This document shows positions 7,183 to 16,393 of a stretch of 45,243 bases of DNA, piece by piece (position 1 is the first letter of the stretch; every line of letters begins with the position of its first letter). Below the pieces are notes generated by a model, which saw nothing but the letters and a program-made list of their open reading frames with translations, did not search any database and was not told the origin of the DNA. A program made the position numbers and the translations under genes. The stretch is from Actinomadura sp. KC06 (GTDB taxonomy: Bacteria; Actinomycetota; Actinomycetes; Streptosporangiales; Streptosporangiaceae): positions 1 through 45,243 of the forward strand of contig NZ_SMKT01000064.1 of NCBI RefSeq assembly GCF_004348735.1, written 5' to 3'.

Positions 7183-10100
7183 ATGGGAGGGCGCGTGGCC
7201 GGCGAGCGGAAGGGGCTGTCCGCGTTCCAGCGGGCCCTGGGCTCTCTGGAGAGGAGCGCGGTCACCGCTCGAAGGTCTCGTGGGCTGCACGCGTCGCGAC
7301 GGGAGGCCGCACGCCAGGCAAGCGAGTTGGGGGCGAGGCTCGACGCGCGCCGCATCGGCGACTGGCTGAATCCCAAGGATGGCCGGGCGCCCCACGACCC
7401 GGACCAAGTCTGGGCCCTCGTCCAAGTCTGGCGGGCGTGGGAGGGGAAGAAGCCGGAGCCCAGGGAGCGCGAGGATTGGAATGCACTGGTACAGGCCGCG
7501 CGGCCCCGCCGTCCCGCCGCTCGCCCGTCCCGGCGCGCCGGCCCCGGACGTCCGATCCGCGAGTGGACGCCGCGAGAACTGAACGTCCACCCCGCCATCG
7601 AGGGGACCGGTTCGCCGCTGCCGTTCCTGCCCGCCTACGTGCGCCGAGCGCACGACGCTGTCCTTGAGCGTCTCGTCGCCACCGTCGAGGACGCCGCAGT
7701 AATGGCAGTGCTGGTGGGGGACGCCTCGACCGGCAAGACCCGGGCGCTGTGGGAGGTGCTGCGGGCGCTGCCGGACGACTGGCGCCTCTGGTTCCCGTTC
7801 GGCCCGGACCGTCCGGAGAGTGTGCTGAAGGGTCTGCCCGACGTCGGGCCGCGCACGGTGGTGTGGCTGGACGATCTCCAGCGACATCTGCTGACCCCGG
7901 GGAAGAAGGACGGCGAGCGTGTGGCCGCCGGACTGAGCACACTGCTCGGCGACCGGCGGCGCGGGCCGGTCCTCATCCTGGGGACGATCTGGCCCGGCGA
8001 CTGGGCCACACTGTTCGGTTACGCCTCGCCCTACGAGGATCCGTACGCGGAGGCGCGGGCGTTACTGTCGCAACGGGACGTCCCGGTGCCGTCCACGTTC
8101 CCGCGTCCCGACCTCGACCGGGTGCGGGCGGCGGCCGCGGACGATCCCAGACTGGCGGAGGCCGTCAAGCACGCCGAGGACGGTCACCTCACGCAGTACC
8201 TCGCAGGCGGTCCCGCCCTGAGGGCCGTGTACCTGCACTCACCCGACCCCGCCGCCCGCGCGCTCATGGATGCGGCGATTGACGCGCGGCGCCTCGGCCA
8301 CGGCCCGATGCTGCCGAAGGCGCTGCTCAGCGAGGCGGTGCACGGTTATCTGACGCGCCCCCAGTGGGACAGGCTGACCGAGGACTGGCAGGAGCGGGCA
8401 TTCCGCTACGTCACTGACGACGGGCCGTGCCGGGGCGCGCGGGCACCGCTGACCCTGGTACGGGTTCTGCCCGACGAGGACGGCGAGTGGGACTCCTGCG
8501 TCCGGCTCGCCGACTACCTGGAGCAGTTCGGCCGGGACCAGCGCCGCACGGAGCCCGTGCCGAAGGCGCTGTGGGACAGTCTGATGCGTCATGCACGGGG
8601 CTCGGATCTGGTCAAGCTGGGCAGGCAGGCGCAGGAGCGTGGCGTGTACCGGTACGCGCTGCGGTTCTACGCCGACGCGTTCGACGCTGATCAGGGGGCG
8701 ACCGACGCGATGCTGTGGTCAGGCGACCTGCACGCGATCGCCGACCGCCTGGATGACGCGCTGCACTGCTACCGGCGCGCGGCCGAGAACGGCGACGAGT
8801 ACGGATGGGTCAAGGGCGTCCGGTTGCTGCTAGACGCGGGCCGGAGCGACGAGGCGGTGCGGTGGTCCGACGAGGCGGTCCGGGCGGAAGCGTTGGACGC
8901 GGCGTCACAGGTCGCTGACCTTCTCACCGACGCCGGTCACGAACTCACAGCCATGCTGATCCTGCGCCGCGCGGCGGACGCGGGGTCGGCCGAGGCAGCC
9001 GCACGGATCGGGGAGAAATTCAACGACAGCGAGCCCGAATCGGACGCGATCGGCTTTCTGCGGATCGCCGCCGAAGGGGGCTACGAGTTCGCGCTGCGGG
9101 TCGTGGCCGAACGGCTGCTCCATGACGAGGGCATGGACGCCGCCGTCGCGTGGCTCCGCAAGACGCCGAACGGCACGGCCGTCATCGCAGAACTGCGCCA
9201 CGCCGAGGGAGATCACACCGGAGCGATCAGCGCCGTGCTCCCGCTGTGTGAGGACGATCCGACGCTGGTGCGGCTCGCAGGCCCGTGGCTCGTCGCGGCG
9301 GGCAGGACGGACGAGGCGATCGCCCTGTACCAGCGGGTCGTCACGCCCGGCGGTGCGGAGACTCCGCGCGAGGCGACCGTCCGCGAGTCGGCGGTGCGGA
9401 ACGCGGCAGAGCTGCTGCACGGCACGGCCCGCACGCGCGAGGCGTTCGACTGGCTCTTCTCGCTGGCCGAACACGGAGATTCCGTGGCCCTCGACCAGGC
9501 AGAACAGCTCGCCATGCGCACACAGTCGGAGGACGTGCTGATCGCGTGGCTGCGCCCACGCGCCGAGGCCGGCGACTCCGCCGCCGTCCTGAGCCTCGCG
9601 GGCGTCCTGCGCGGCATCGGGCGCACGGACGAGGCGATCGAGGTATGCACCGGGCACGATTCGGCGGCCGTCCTCCGGTACCACGGCGACCTTCTCGTCC
9701 ACCGGGGCGAGAAGACCGCGGGGCTTGCCCGCTACCGGGAGGCGGCGGAACTGGGCGACGCGCAGGCGATCGGCCTGGTTGTCACCCTGGAACGGGACGA
9801 GGGCCGCACCGAGGAGGCGATCCTCTGGACGCGGGAACGTGTCGCGGCGGGCGCTGGGGAAGTCGCCCTGCGCTGGACGATCGATCTCCTCCTGGGCGAG
9901 GACCGGACGGACGAGGCGATCGACTGGCTCAGGGACCGCGTCCTCGAAGGCGACGTCGGCGCGCTCGGCTGGCTAGCGAACCTCCTCCGCGACGAGGGCC
10001 ACACTCAGGACGCCCTCGCCTACTACCTTCAGCTCGCCGAATCGGGGCAGGCCGCGCCCGAAACCGACGCCCCGGACGCAGGCGCGCTAGCGCGGGCCGC

Positions 10101-10194
10101 GCGGATGCTACGCGGCGCCGGACGCGACGGCGAGGCCGAACGGCTCGTCCGGTACGGCGTCGAGCCGGGTGGGCACATCGCGGGCGCCCGGTGA
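7183..10194 (+). CDS. HTH/P-loop ATPase with C-terminal TPR/Sel1-like repeats
   Basis: A protein of 1003 aa. An N-terminal HTH-like helical segment (residues about 35-65, ARLDARRIGDWL) and a linker precede a P-loop NTPase domain: Walker A GDASTGKT at 179-186 and Walker B TVVWLDDL near 225-232. From about residue 480 to the end are at least ten helical hairpin repeats with the recurring motif R.DEAI.W or R.EEAI (TPR/Sel1 type). This layout is common among actinobacterial STAND-like sensors, in which repeats bind a trigger and the ATPase oligomerises. ATG 7183 follows GGGCAGGG; GTG 7195 with GGGAGGGC is an equally good start. The gene probably works with the cyclase and the small membrane protein, though co-function is inferred from adjacency. 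Confidence 0.75.
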   Translation: MGGRVAGERKGLSAFQRALGSLERSAVTARRSRGLHASRREAARQASELGARLDARRIGDWLNPKDGRAPHDPDQVWALVQVWRAWEGKKPEPREREDWNALVQAARPRRPAARPSRRAGPGRPIREWTPRELNVHPAIEGTGSPLPFLPAYVRRAHDAVLERLVATVEDAAVMAVLVGDASTGKTRALWEVLRALPDDWRLWFPFGPDRPESVLKGLPDVGPRTVVWLDDLQRHLLTPGKKDGERVAAGLSTLLGDRRRGPVLILGTIWPGDWATLFGYASPYEDPYAEARALLSQRDVPVPSTFPRPDLDRVRAAAADDPRLAEAVKHAEDGHLTQYLAGGPALRAVYLHSPDPAARALMDAAIDARRLGHGPMLPKALLSEAVHGYLTRPQWDRLTEDWQERAFRYVTDDGPCRGARAPLTLVRVLPDEDGEWDSCVRLADYLEQFGRDQRRTEPVPKALWDSLMRHARGSDLVKLGRQAQERGVYRYALRFYADAFDADQGATDAMLWSGDLHAIADRLDDALHCYRRAAENGDEYGWVKGVRLLLDAGRSDEAVRWSDEAVRAEALDAASQVADLLTDAGHELTAMLILRRAADAGSAEAAARIGEKFNDSEPESDAIGFLRIAAEGGYEFALRVVAERLLHDEGMDAAVAWLRKTPNGTAVIAELRHAEGDHTGAISAVLPLCEDDPTLVRLAGPWLVAAGRTDEAIALYQRVVTPGGAETPREATVRESAVRNAAELLHGTARTREAFDWLFSLAEHGDSVALDQAEQLAMRTQSEDVLIAWLRPRAEAGDSAAVLSLAGVLRGIGRTDEAIEVCTGHDSAAVLRYHGDLLVHRGEKTAGLARYREAAELGDAQAIGLVVTLERDEGRTEEAILWTRERVAAGAGEVALRWTIDLLLGEDRTDEAIDWLRDRVLEGDVGALGWLANLLRDEGHTQDALAYYLQLAESGQAAPETDAPDAGALARAARMLRGAGRDGEAERLVRYGVEPGGHIAGAR

Positions 10195-10918
10195 CGGCTC
10201 GGCCGAGCGCCACTGCCTTGCCGTGACGGCGAGCCGAGTGCGTAAAGTACGGCTACGGCGGCCAGCGCGCGGAGTCACGGTGGGCTGGTGCCCGGTTTGC
10301 TTTCGTCGAGCAGCGTCGGAGTTCCCGCGTGGGTGCTGGGCGGGCATCCACCCAGCGGCGCACGAAACCGTGAGCGCAAACGTTCCTGGTCAGAGTCCTC
10401 AGCGCCGTGCCTCCTTCCTCTGCTCGGGCCGAGTGATGCAGTACTCAGTCGGGACGGCCAGGTCGAGTGGGCCCTCCCGGCGACCTACTTCAACCCTGGC
10501 CGGTCGTCGGCAGCAAGATCTGCCAGGGGTGCCAGCACCCACTTGGACAAAGACGTGCCACAACGACCCCACAGGCCTGGTCGGCCCGGTAACAGCGGGG
10601 CTGCGGGATGGCGGCGGCCCTTCTAGAGAGCCCAGCCACTGCTGCGGCGGCGGAGCAGGATGCTCGGGGCTGGGCGTCCCGGCGTCGCTCGGCCCCGGCA
10701 CTCGGTGGGAGTTACGGCTCCCGCCCCCGAGGTCCCGCCCAGGGCGGAGGACATCAGGACGCCCAGCCGCCTCCCCATCGAGGCGGTGCCACCGAGCACA
10801 CCATTACTCCCTCCGCAGGCCCCAGACGATCACCCGCGATCGATGGCACAAGGAATAATCCGATGGGCTAGACTGTGAGCTGACATGGAGGCCACTGACG
10901 AGGTTCAGGAGGTGGGAG
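10195..10918. other. Gene-poor spacer before the metalloprotease cassette
   Basis: The 0.7-kb stretch shows no supportable gene. A short CTCGGCCGAG palindrome lies just after the ATPase stop. A TAGACT hexamer at 10869-10874 could be the -10 of the next gene, but I see no good -35. Confidence 0.4.
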
Positions 10919-12013
10919 ATGGACGAGCCGTCGAGAGCGCACGCGACGATGCTGGCGCTGGCGCGAGAGTCGCGCGGCCTGAGCCAGACCTCGCTGGCCC
11001 ACGTCATGACCGAGCTTGCTGGGGAGACGATCAGCCAGGGATATGTCAGCAAGGCGGAGGCGGGCAAGCTAGCCGTCGACGGTGAGCGACTGGCTCTGTA
11101 CGCGCGGGCCTTGGGCTACCCGACCGGGGTGCTGTGCGTGGACGCCGAGATGAATGGGGTCGGCATTGGGCTGGTGCACCACCGTAAGAAGGCGTCCCTG
11201 GGGGCTAAGGAACTGCGCCGGATCCACGCCCAACTCGCGCTGGCCCGGCTGCAGGTCCGCGGCCTAGTCGAACCGCAGGTGCGGGGCGAGCACCGGTTCG
11301 AGCACATCGAGGTCAACGACCTGAACACCCCCGCCGAGGCCGCCCAGATCCTCCGCAAACTGTGGGGCCTTCCGGCGGGACCGGTGACCGACCTGGTCGG
11401 CGTCGTCGAAGACGCCGGGGGGATGGTGCTGGTCCGGGACCTGGACGCGCCCGATCTCGACGCGGTCAGCCAGTGGGACGGCCAGGAGGCGCCGCTGTTC
11501 CTGCTGGGCGCCCACGCTCCGGCCGACCGGTTCCGCTTCAGCTTCGCTCACGAGATCGGCCACGTCGTCATGCACGCCGAGCCAGGCGTCACCGCGCTCC
11601 AGGAACGGCAGGCCGACGAGTTCGCCAGCGAGTTCTTGATGCCCGCCGCCGACATCGCCGAAGAGCTGCACGGCCCGCTCACCCTGGCTGGGCTGTTGGC
11701 GCTCAAGCAGCGCTGGGGCGTGTCCATGGCGGCCCTGGCCCGCACCGCACTGACCCTCTCGCAGATCAGCGAATGGCAGTACCGCAACCTGGTGATCGAG
11801 ATGTCCACTCTCGGCTACCGCAAGCAGGAACCGGGCGAGCTTCACCGCGAAGTTCCCCACGTCATCACCGACACCGCACAGCGGCTCGTGGACCAGCACG
11901 GTCTCAATCGCGCCGCAGACCAGGCAGGCCTGCTCCCGCAGGAGTACGCGCTGCTGTTCCCGCCGGACCCGGACAGCGCCGGCGGCGACGCTGGATCACA
12001 CGATGTCGACTGA
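10919..12013 (+). CDS. XRE-ImmA/IrrE family regulator-metalloprotease
   Basis: A protein of 364 aa. Residues about 8-65 are an XRE HTH (GLSQTSLAHV..ISQGYVSKAEAGK). Residues about 155-290 are an ImmA/IrrE (DUF955) zinc protease: HEIGHVVMH at 211-219 and a downstream QADEFASEFLMP helix providing the usual third-ligand region. An excellent GGAGGTGGGAG site precedes the ATG. Family members cleave phage or element repressors, or act as regulators of damage and stress responses. The stop overlaps the candidate upstream start of the next gene, so the two are co-transcribed, and the protease may control or sense the TGT-like protein or the winged-helix regulator at 13854. Confidence 0.9.
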   Translation: MDEPSRAHATMLALARESRGLSQTSLAHVMTELAGETISQGYVSKAEAGKLAVDGERLALYARALGYPTGVLCVDAEMNGVGIGLVHHRKKASLGAKELRRIHAQLALARLQVRGLVEPQVRGEHRFEHIEVNDLNTPAEAAQILRKLWGLPAGPVTDLVGVVEDAGGMVLVRDLDAPDLDAVSQWDGQEAPLFLLGAHAPADRFRFSFAHEIGHVVMHAEPGVTALQERQADEFASEFLMPAADIAEELHGPLTLAGLLALKQRWGVSMAALARTALTLSQISEWQYRNLVIEMSTLGYRKQEPGELHREVPHVITDTAQRLVDQHGLNRAADQAGLLPQEYALLFPPDPDSAGGDAGSHDVD

Positions 12014-12029
12014 GTCTCACGAGGTGAGC

Positions 12030-13220
12030 ATGAACGACAGCAGTACGGCAGACAGCCACGGCGGGCGCCCCCTGCTCACCTCCCGCAAGCACCAGGGGAG
12101 CGCCGCCCGGGCCATCGCCCAGCGGATCCTCACCGTGGAGCGGCCGCAGCTGCTCAATTCCCTGCCGCCCGCTCATCTGAACGTCGATCACGGCGGATTG
12201 GTGGTCTGCGGCAGCAACGCCTCCGCCCGGCTCCAAGCACTCAGGTCCGCCTTCAACGGCGTGCTTAGCGAGGACATCGCCGCTTACGAGAAGCAGACCG
12301 CCACGCCCACCGAGCCGTTCGCCCTCCCCACCGGAGGCATGTTCGGCTGTGACCTGCCCGACGTCGTGCAGCAGCAGATCGACCGAGGCGCGAGCTTCGC
12401 GATCACCCCGACCCGCTATGTGAACGCCCGAGACTCCGCTTCCCTCAAGGCGATCCTGAAGGAGGTCAGCAAGCTCGAGCGCGACGACGTTCTGGTCGTC
12501 CTTCCGGTGGCGATCGGCTGGCTCCAGGACGAGACCGCGCGCAGACAGCTCACCGCGGTGATCAATCTCATCCCGCACCCAGTCGCCCTCGCCTTCGGCT
12601 GCCAGTTCAACCCAATGGACGCCTTCGCCGCCGCGGTCATCAACCTGCGGACCCTCCTGAAGGACGCACCCGGCACCGGCCTGTGGCGCACCGACATGGC
12701 GGGCTTCGACGCGCTCGCGCACGGCGGTGCCTTCGCCGCGATCGGCGCCGGAGGCGCCGTGCGGCACCTGGTCCCCGCTGGGGAACGTGCCGAGACCGCC
12801 AAGGACAAGTCCGGGGGGCCGGTCTACCCGACCGTCCTTCTCCCGCAGATGCTGCGGTTCAGCGACGCCAAGTTCCTCGCCGACACCTACGCCAACGCCC
12901 CCGCGCCACGGTGCGGCTGCCCGCAGTGCGGCGGAACCATGCTGGACCTCTTCTTCGGCCTCACCAATGCCGTGAAGGCCGCAGCCAACGCCCACAACGT
13001 CGCGGCCTGGAACGTCTGGCTCCCAGAGTTGCTGGCTGAGCAGGGCACCGAACGACAGCGGTGGTGGCGCGACCGGTGCAAGCTCGCTCTCGACGCCCAG
13101 GCGGCGGAGAACATCAGAATCGGAATGCCAGGGCGGTTCAAGCCAGCCAAGCATCTAAAGAAGTGGGCCGCTCTGTCGATCGACGGAGAACCCGCTGATC
13201 ACCACGGAAGGCCAGTGTAG
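12030..13220 (+). CDS. tRNA-guanine transglycosylase-like (TGT/DpdA-type) protein
   Basis: A protein of 396 aa. The C-terminal half holds CGCPQC (C295, C297, C300) followed 22 residues later by a His in AANAHNVAAW (H322). This reproduces the CxCxxC..H zinc site of TGT enzymes, where the spacing is 26 and the His is followed by Asn. Just before it, KFLADTYANAPAPRCGC matches the TGT pre-zinc segment, and HGGAFAAIGAGGAVRHL resembles the TGT glycine-rich GGLAVGE strand. The catalytic Asp of TGT (in DCVxPTR) is not evident, since the aligned segment reads YPTVLLPQML. DNA-modifying DpdA proteins belong to this superfamily, but no other Dpd gene is here. The start at 12030 has GAGGTGAG just upstream; 12003 is an alternative. 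The superfamily call is motif-based. Confidence 0.55.
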   Translation: MNDSSTADSHGGRPLLTSRKHQGSAARAIAQRILTVERPQLLNSLPPAHLNVDHGGLVVCGSNASARLQALRSAFNGVLSEDIAAYEKQTATPTEPFALPTGGMFGCDLPDVVQQQIDRGASFAITPTRYVNARDSASLKAILKEVSKLERDDVLVVLPVAIGWLQDETARRQLTAVINLIPHPVALAFGCQFNPMDAFAAAVINLRTLLKDAPGTGLWRTDMAGFDALAHGGAFAAIGAGGAVRHLVPAGERAETAKDKSGGPVYPTVLLPQMLRFSDAKFLADTYANAPAPRCGCPQCGGTMLDLFFGLTNAVKAAANAHNVAAWNVWLPELLAEQGTERQRWWRDRCKLALDAQAAENIRIGMPGRFKPAKHLKKWAALSIDGEPADHHGRPV

Positions 13221-13222
13221 AG

Positions 13223-13849
13223 CTAGGAGGCCCGTACGACTTGCCGGTAGGCCTCCTCCAAAAACAGCCATCCGGCGGCGGTAAACCGGTTGCGGCGGAA
13301 GCCGGTCGCAGGAACGATCAGCTCCGGCGTCTGGGCGCTCGCTCCGGCGATGATGACGCCGATGCCGTAGAAGTCGGCCTCCATGCGCAGCACGTCGATG
13401 TCGCGGGGCATCCTGGGCAGCACCATCGCCCGCGAGCAGAACGGCGCGAAACGACCCGCGCGCTCCAGCCCCTGGCGCCAGGTAGCAGCGGTCACCACCG
13501 CCAGGCCCACCTCCACGGGAGGCTCCGCGAGCCTGATCACGAACCTGTCTTTCACCTGCACCGCTCCACCAGGAGCCGACTGCAGCACGCAGCGCTCAGG
13601 CCCAGTCAGCGCGGCCAGCGGGACCGGCACACCGGTAGGCAGCCCCAGCAGGAGCCGAAGGACGTCCGGTGAGGTTATCGCGCCGATCCTGGCCGCTCGC
13701 CGACGCCCCGCCTCGGCCTCCAGCCGGTAGCTGAGCACGGCGGGCACGCCCTGCAGCACGACCCGTGACCTCGCGGTGGACCCGCCCGCCGAGAACGCGG
13801 ACGCAGCCTCGCTGACGGTCTCCAGGCAGACCTCCGCTGCGCTTGTCAT
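13223..13849 (-). CDS. Unknown protein of the TGT-like cassette
   Basis: A protein of 208 aa that I do not recognise. It alternates hydrophobic strands and short helices (IDVLRMEADFYGIGVIIAGA, ELIVPATGFRRNRFTAAGWL), suggesting an alpha/beta fold. It starts at an ATG with GGTGAGG upstream, 4 bases after the stop of the winged-helix gene, and ends 2 bases from the convergent TGT-like gene. The tight packing implies a conserved cassette. Confidence 0.6.
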   Translation of the reverse strand: MTSAAEVCLETVSEAASAFSAGGSTARSRVVLQGVPAVLSYRLEAEAGRRRAARIGAITSPDVLRLLLGLPTGVPVPLAALTGPERCVLQSAPGGAVQVKDRFVIRLAEPPVEVGLAVVTAATWRQGLERAGRFAPFCSRAMVLPRMPRDIDVLRMEADFYGIGVIIAGASAQTPELIVPATGFRRNRFTAAGWLFLEEAYRQVVRAS

Positions 13850-13853
13850 GTCC

Positions 13854-14213
13854 TCACCTTCTCGTGCCCGAAGCGGCGGCCGGCACCGGCCCTACCATCT
13901 GATCGAAATGCCGCTGAAGGCCACTGATCATGGCGGAGAGCCCCTCCCAGACCAAGTCGTCACCGGACCGCGCGTACCAGCGCCGCCGGTCCCGGGTGAG
14001 CTGCTCGATGCGGACCGCCAGCCGCATCGCGAGCAAGTCGCGTATCGCCGGGTAGTACACCGCAGCCGATACCCCCTTGCTGTCCGCCAGCACCCCAAGG
14101 TTCACCCTGCCGTCCGGAGCCGACGCGAACGCGGCCAGCAACTCCAGCCGGTACCGGCTACCGAAAAGACGCTCAGAGAAGGAACGCTCATCGTTCAGTC
14201 CAGCCCCTCGCAT
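13854..14213 (-). CDS. Winged-helix transcriptional regulator
   Basis: A protein of 119 aa with the helix pattern of ArsR/PadR-type winged helices: SRYRLELLAAFASA, VNLGVLADSKGVSAAVYYPA as the recognition region, then RDLLAMRLAVRIEQ and a beta wing RDRRRWYARSGDD. It lies first in a two-gene minus-strand operon with 13223-13849. The start ATG coincides with the predicted transcription start (leaderless), and an inverted repeat sits in its promoter, so autoregulation is likely. Its probable targets are this promoter and the cassette. Confidence 0.7.
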   Translation of the reverse strand: MRGAGLNDERSFSERLFGSRYRLELLAAFASAPDGRVNLGVLADSKGVSAAVYYPAIRDLLAMRLAVRIEQLTRDRRRWYARSGDDLVWEGLSAMISGLQRHFDQMVGPVPAAASGTRR

Positions 14214-14219
14214 AGAGTA

Positions 14220-14248
14220 AAGTTACGGATTATCGAATCCATAATCAA
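14220..14248 (-). promoter_or_regulatory. Leaderless promoter with embedded operator
   Basis: The minus strand reads TTGATT (-35, 14243-14248), a 17-base spacer, then TAACTT (-10, 14220-14225). Six or seven bases later is the A of the start codon, giving a leaderless transcript. The inverted repeat GATTAT-N7-ATAATC (14228-14246) occupies the spacer and overlaps the -35, a classic repressor position. Confidence 0.65.
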
Positions 14249-14255
14249 GCTGTGA

Positions 14256-14810
14256 CCTGCCCTGTCCCACCGATCGTCCCTCACCAAGCGCGTCCGAGGC
14301 TCCAAGCGCGGCAGGCGCGGCCGCAGATCTCCTACGCCGGGGACGTCTCAGAACGCCAAGCGAGTCGAACATACTTGCGATACAGGCACAGTAGTCGCGA
14401 CCGTGCCCTGCGTCGATGGACGCCCCCTACTTCCCGCACGAGCACGCCAGGGGCCGGAGGTCGGCAGGCGGACTGCTCCCAGGACGTGCGCGGCGAAGGA
14501 CCATGTTCTACGCGCCACCTGACACGACGTCTGACCTCACGCTCGACTACGTCCGCAGCCTGGTCACCGGATGCGCTGGTGGCGTGAGGTGCCCGGGGTA
14601 CATCATCCTTGATCGAGTACCTGGTCGATGACCAGGACGGACAGGCCAGGAAAGACCGACTTGATCACTTCGCACGGGCATCATGATCGCGCAACCAAAT
14701 GACCACACAGGGCGGAAGGACACCACCGTTTCTGCGCCAGAGCCCCTGATCGGCCAGTCCCAGTCCCGGACCCGTGGTCTGATAGGACCAGCGGGGGCTG
14801 TGGGCGGAGC
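14256..14810. other. Spacer between cassette and 23-kb operon
   Basis: The stretch of about 550 bases has no gene I can support. It is the downstream end of the large minus-strand operon. Near 14780-14795 there is a weak hairpin (TGGTC/GACCA) that could help end its transcript. Open frames on the plus strand lack ribosome-binding sites and coherent composition. Confidence 0.4.
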
Positions 14811-16391
14811 TCAGGTTGTCGGGCTCGTGAGCTCGCGGACGCGGTCGCCGTAGGAGCCCTGCTTGTCCGCGTCGATGACTCGCTCAAAGTACTCTCGGGC
14901 GCGTCGCCGATCACCGACCATGAAGTAGTACTTGCCAAGCTCGAAGAGGCTGAACAGGTCGAAGGCGTCGAGCGCCAAGGCCTGGTTGTAGAAGCCGAGG
15001 GCGAGGCGATCGTTCCCGTTGAGGGCATGAGCCCACCCGAGCTTGGAATAGACGACGACGGCATCCGGCCGCTCCGCTCGAACGGTCTCGAGCAACTGGA
15101 TCGCGCGCCCGTAATCGCCATCAAGTCCCGCCGCGACGGCGAGCCGGAACCGCGAGTACGGCCGGTCAACGGCGTCCACGAGGCGCTCGTAGATCGCCAC
15201 CGCGTTGCCGTACCGCTGGAGGTTGGTGTACAGCTGACCTAGTCGCTCGAGCACCTCGCGTCGCTGATGGCCCTCGACCGGGTAGCCACGATCGAAGGCG
15301 GCAAGCAGCTGCTCGTAAGCTTCGGCCGCTTTGCGGTGGTACCCCAGGCGCATACAGATGCCACCGAGCATCCGCAGGTACTGAGGATGGCCCTCGCTCC
15401 GATCGACAGCGGCCTCCGCCGCCCCCAGAGCACCTTGAGCGTCGTCCTCGGCGAGCCGCTGCTTGGCCAGTTCGAGGTAGTGGAGCGGACTCGACGAGGG
15501 CGGCCGGAAGCCGAGCTGGCTGGGCTCCGAGCGAGCCGGCATGGCTGCCATCGCCGCCTCGGCGCGCAACCCATCAAGGCATGCCTGTACGGCGGCGCGC
15601 ATCGATCCACAGTTCAGAAAGCGGTTCTCGGGCCGCCGCGACATCGCGCGAAGGATCACGTCCTCGAGATCGGCAGGCACAACGCGGTTGACCTCACGAG
15701 GCTTGGCGATCTGCACGCCGGTCAGCAGCTGATGAGGGGTCGAGTAGGGCAACCGTCCCGTGGCCATCTCGTAGAGGAGAACGCCGATCGAGTAAATGTC
15801 GCTGACGTCCCGGGCGCGTTTCCCCTCGAGCGCCACCTCAGGGGCCATGTACGCCTCCGTGCCGTGGCGCTTGGTCCAGACCCACACATCCTCGAGCCGG
15901 CGGCTCGACCCGAAGTCGGTGATCTTCGCTGCCCCGGATGCCTTGTCGACGAGAATGTTCTGCGGCTTCAAGTCGCTGTGCGAGATGTTCGCGGCGTGGA
16001 CGGCAGCAAGGCCGTCGAGGATCTGCAGTGTCCACTCCAGCATCTGTTCGAAGGTGAGCGGCGCCCGCGTATTGACGCTGTCGAGGACCTTTGCCAGGTC
16101 GTAGCCATCAACGAACTCCATCTCGATCATGAAGAGCTCGCTGATGTTGTGGAAGCCGTGGACGCGAACGATGTTCGGGTGATGGATGTCCCTGATGATG
16201 TCTGACTCCTTGCGAAGCACCTCCTCGCCCTTCTCCTGGTCTTTCGGAATCTTGAGCGCGACCGTGGCACCATCCTTCAGTCTCCGCGCCTGCCACACCT
16301 CGCCGAAGCTCCCTTTGCCAAGCTCGGCTAGCAAGCGAAACCGATCGCCCAGCTCCTCCCCAGGTGTGCCGTGGAACACGATCAGCGCCAT
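14811..16391 (-). CDS. Ser/Thr kinase with C-terminal TPR repeats
   Basis: The last gene of the operon (526 aa). It has a kinase domain at 18-275 with glycine loop GKGSFGEV, VALKIPK with the anchoring Lys near 47, HSDLKPQN at 138-145 (Arg of HRD replaced by Ser) and DFG at 159-161. Residues about 300-520 are TPR-like helical hairpins (KAAEAYEQLLAAF, NAVAIYERLVDA, RAREYFERVIDA). The TPRs probably dock partners such as the HerA-NurA proteins. The non-RD catalytic loop suggests constitutive activity or control other than by activation-loop phosphorylation. It starts 2 bases after the stop of the 203-aa gene. No membrane segment is present. Confidence 0.9.
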   Translation of the reverse strand: MALIVFHGTPGEELGDRFRLLAELGKGSFGEVWQARRLKDGATVALKIPKDQEKGEEVLRKESDIIRDIHHPNIVRVHGFHNISELFMIEMEFVDGYDLAKVLDSVNTRAPLTFEQMLEWTLQILDGLAAVHAANISHSDLKPQNILVDKASGAAKITDFGSSRRLEDVWVWTKRHGTEAYMAPEVALEGKRARDVSDIYSIGVLLYEMATGRLPYSTPHQLLTGVQIAKPREVNRVVPADLEDVILRAMSRRPENRFLNCGSMRAAVQACLDGLRAEAAMAAMPARSEPSQLGFRPPSSSPLHYLELAKQRLAEDDAQGALGAAEAAVDRSEGHPQYLRMLGGICMRLGYHRKAAEAYEQLLAAFDRGYPVEGHQRREVLERLGQLYTNLQRYGNAVAIYERLVDAVDRPYSRFRLAVAAGLDGDYGRAIQLLETVRAERPDAVVVYSKLGWAHALNGNDRLALGFYNQALALDAFDLFSLFELGKYYFMVGDRRRAREYFERVIDADKQGSYGDRVRELTSPTT

Positions 16392-16393
16392 TA

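Noticed and set aside
10288..10871. Several open frames in the spacer before the metalloprotease
   Set aside because: Mixed codon bias, no ribosome-binding sites and no recognisable domains; all overlap each other.
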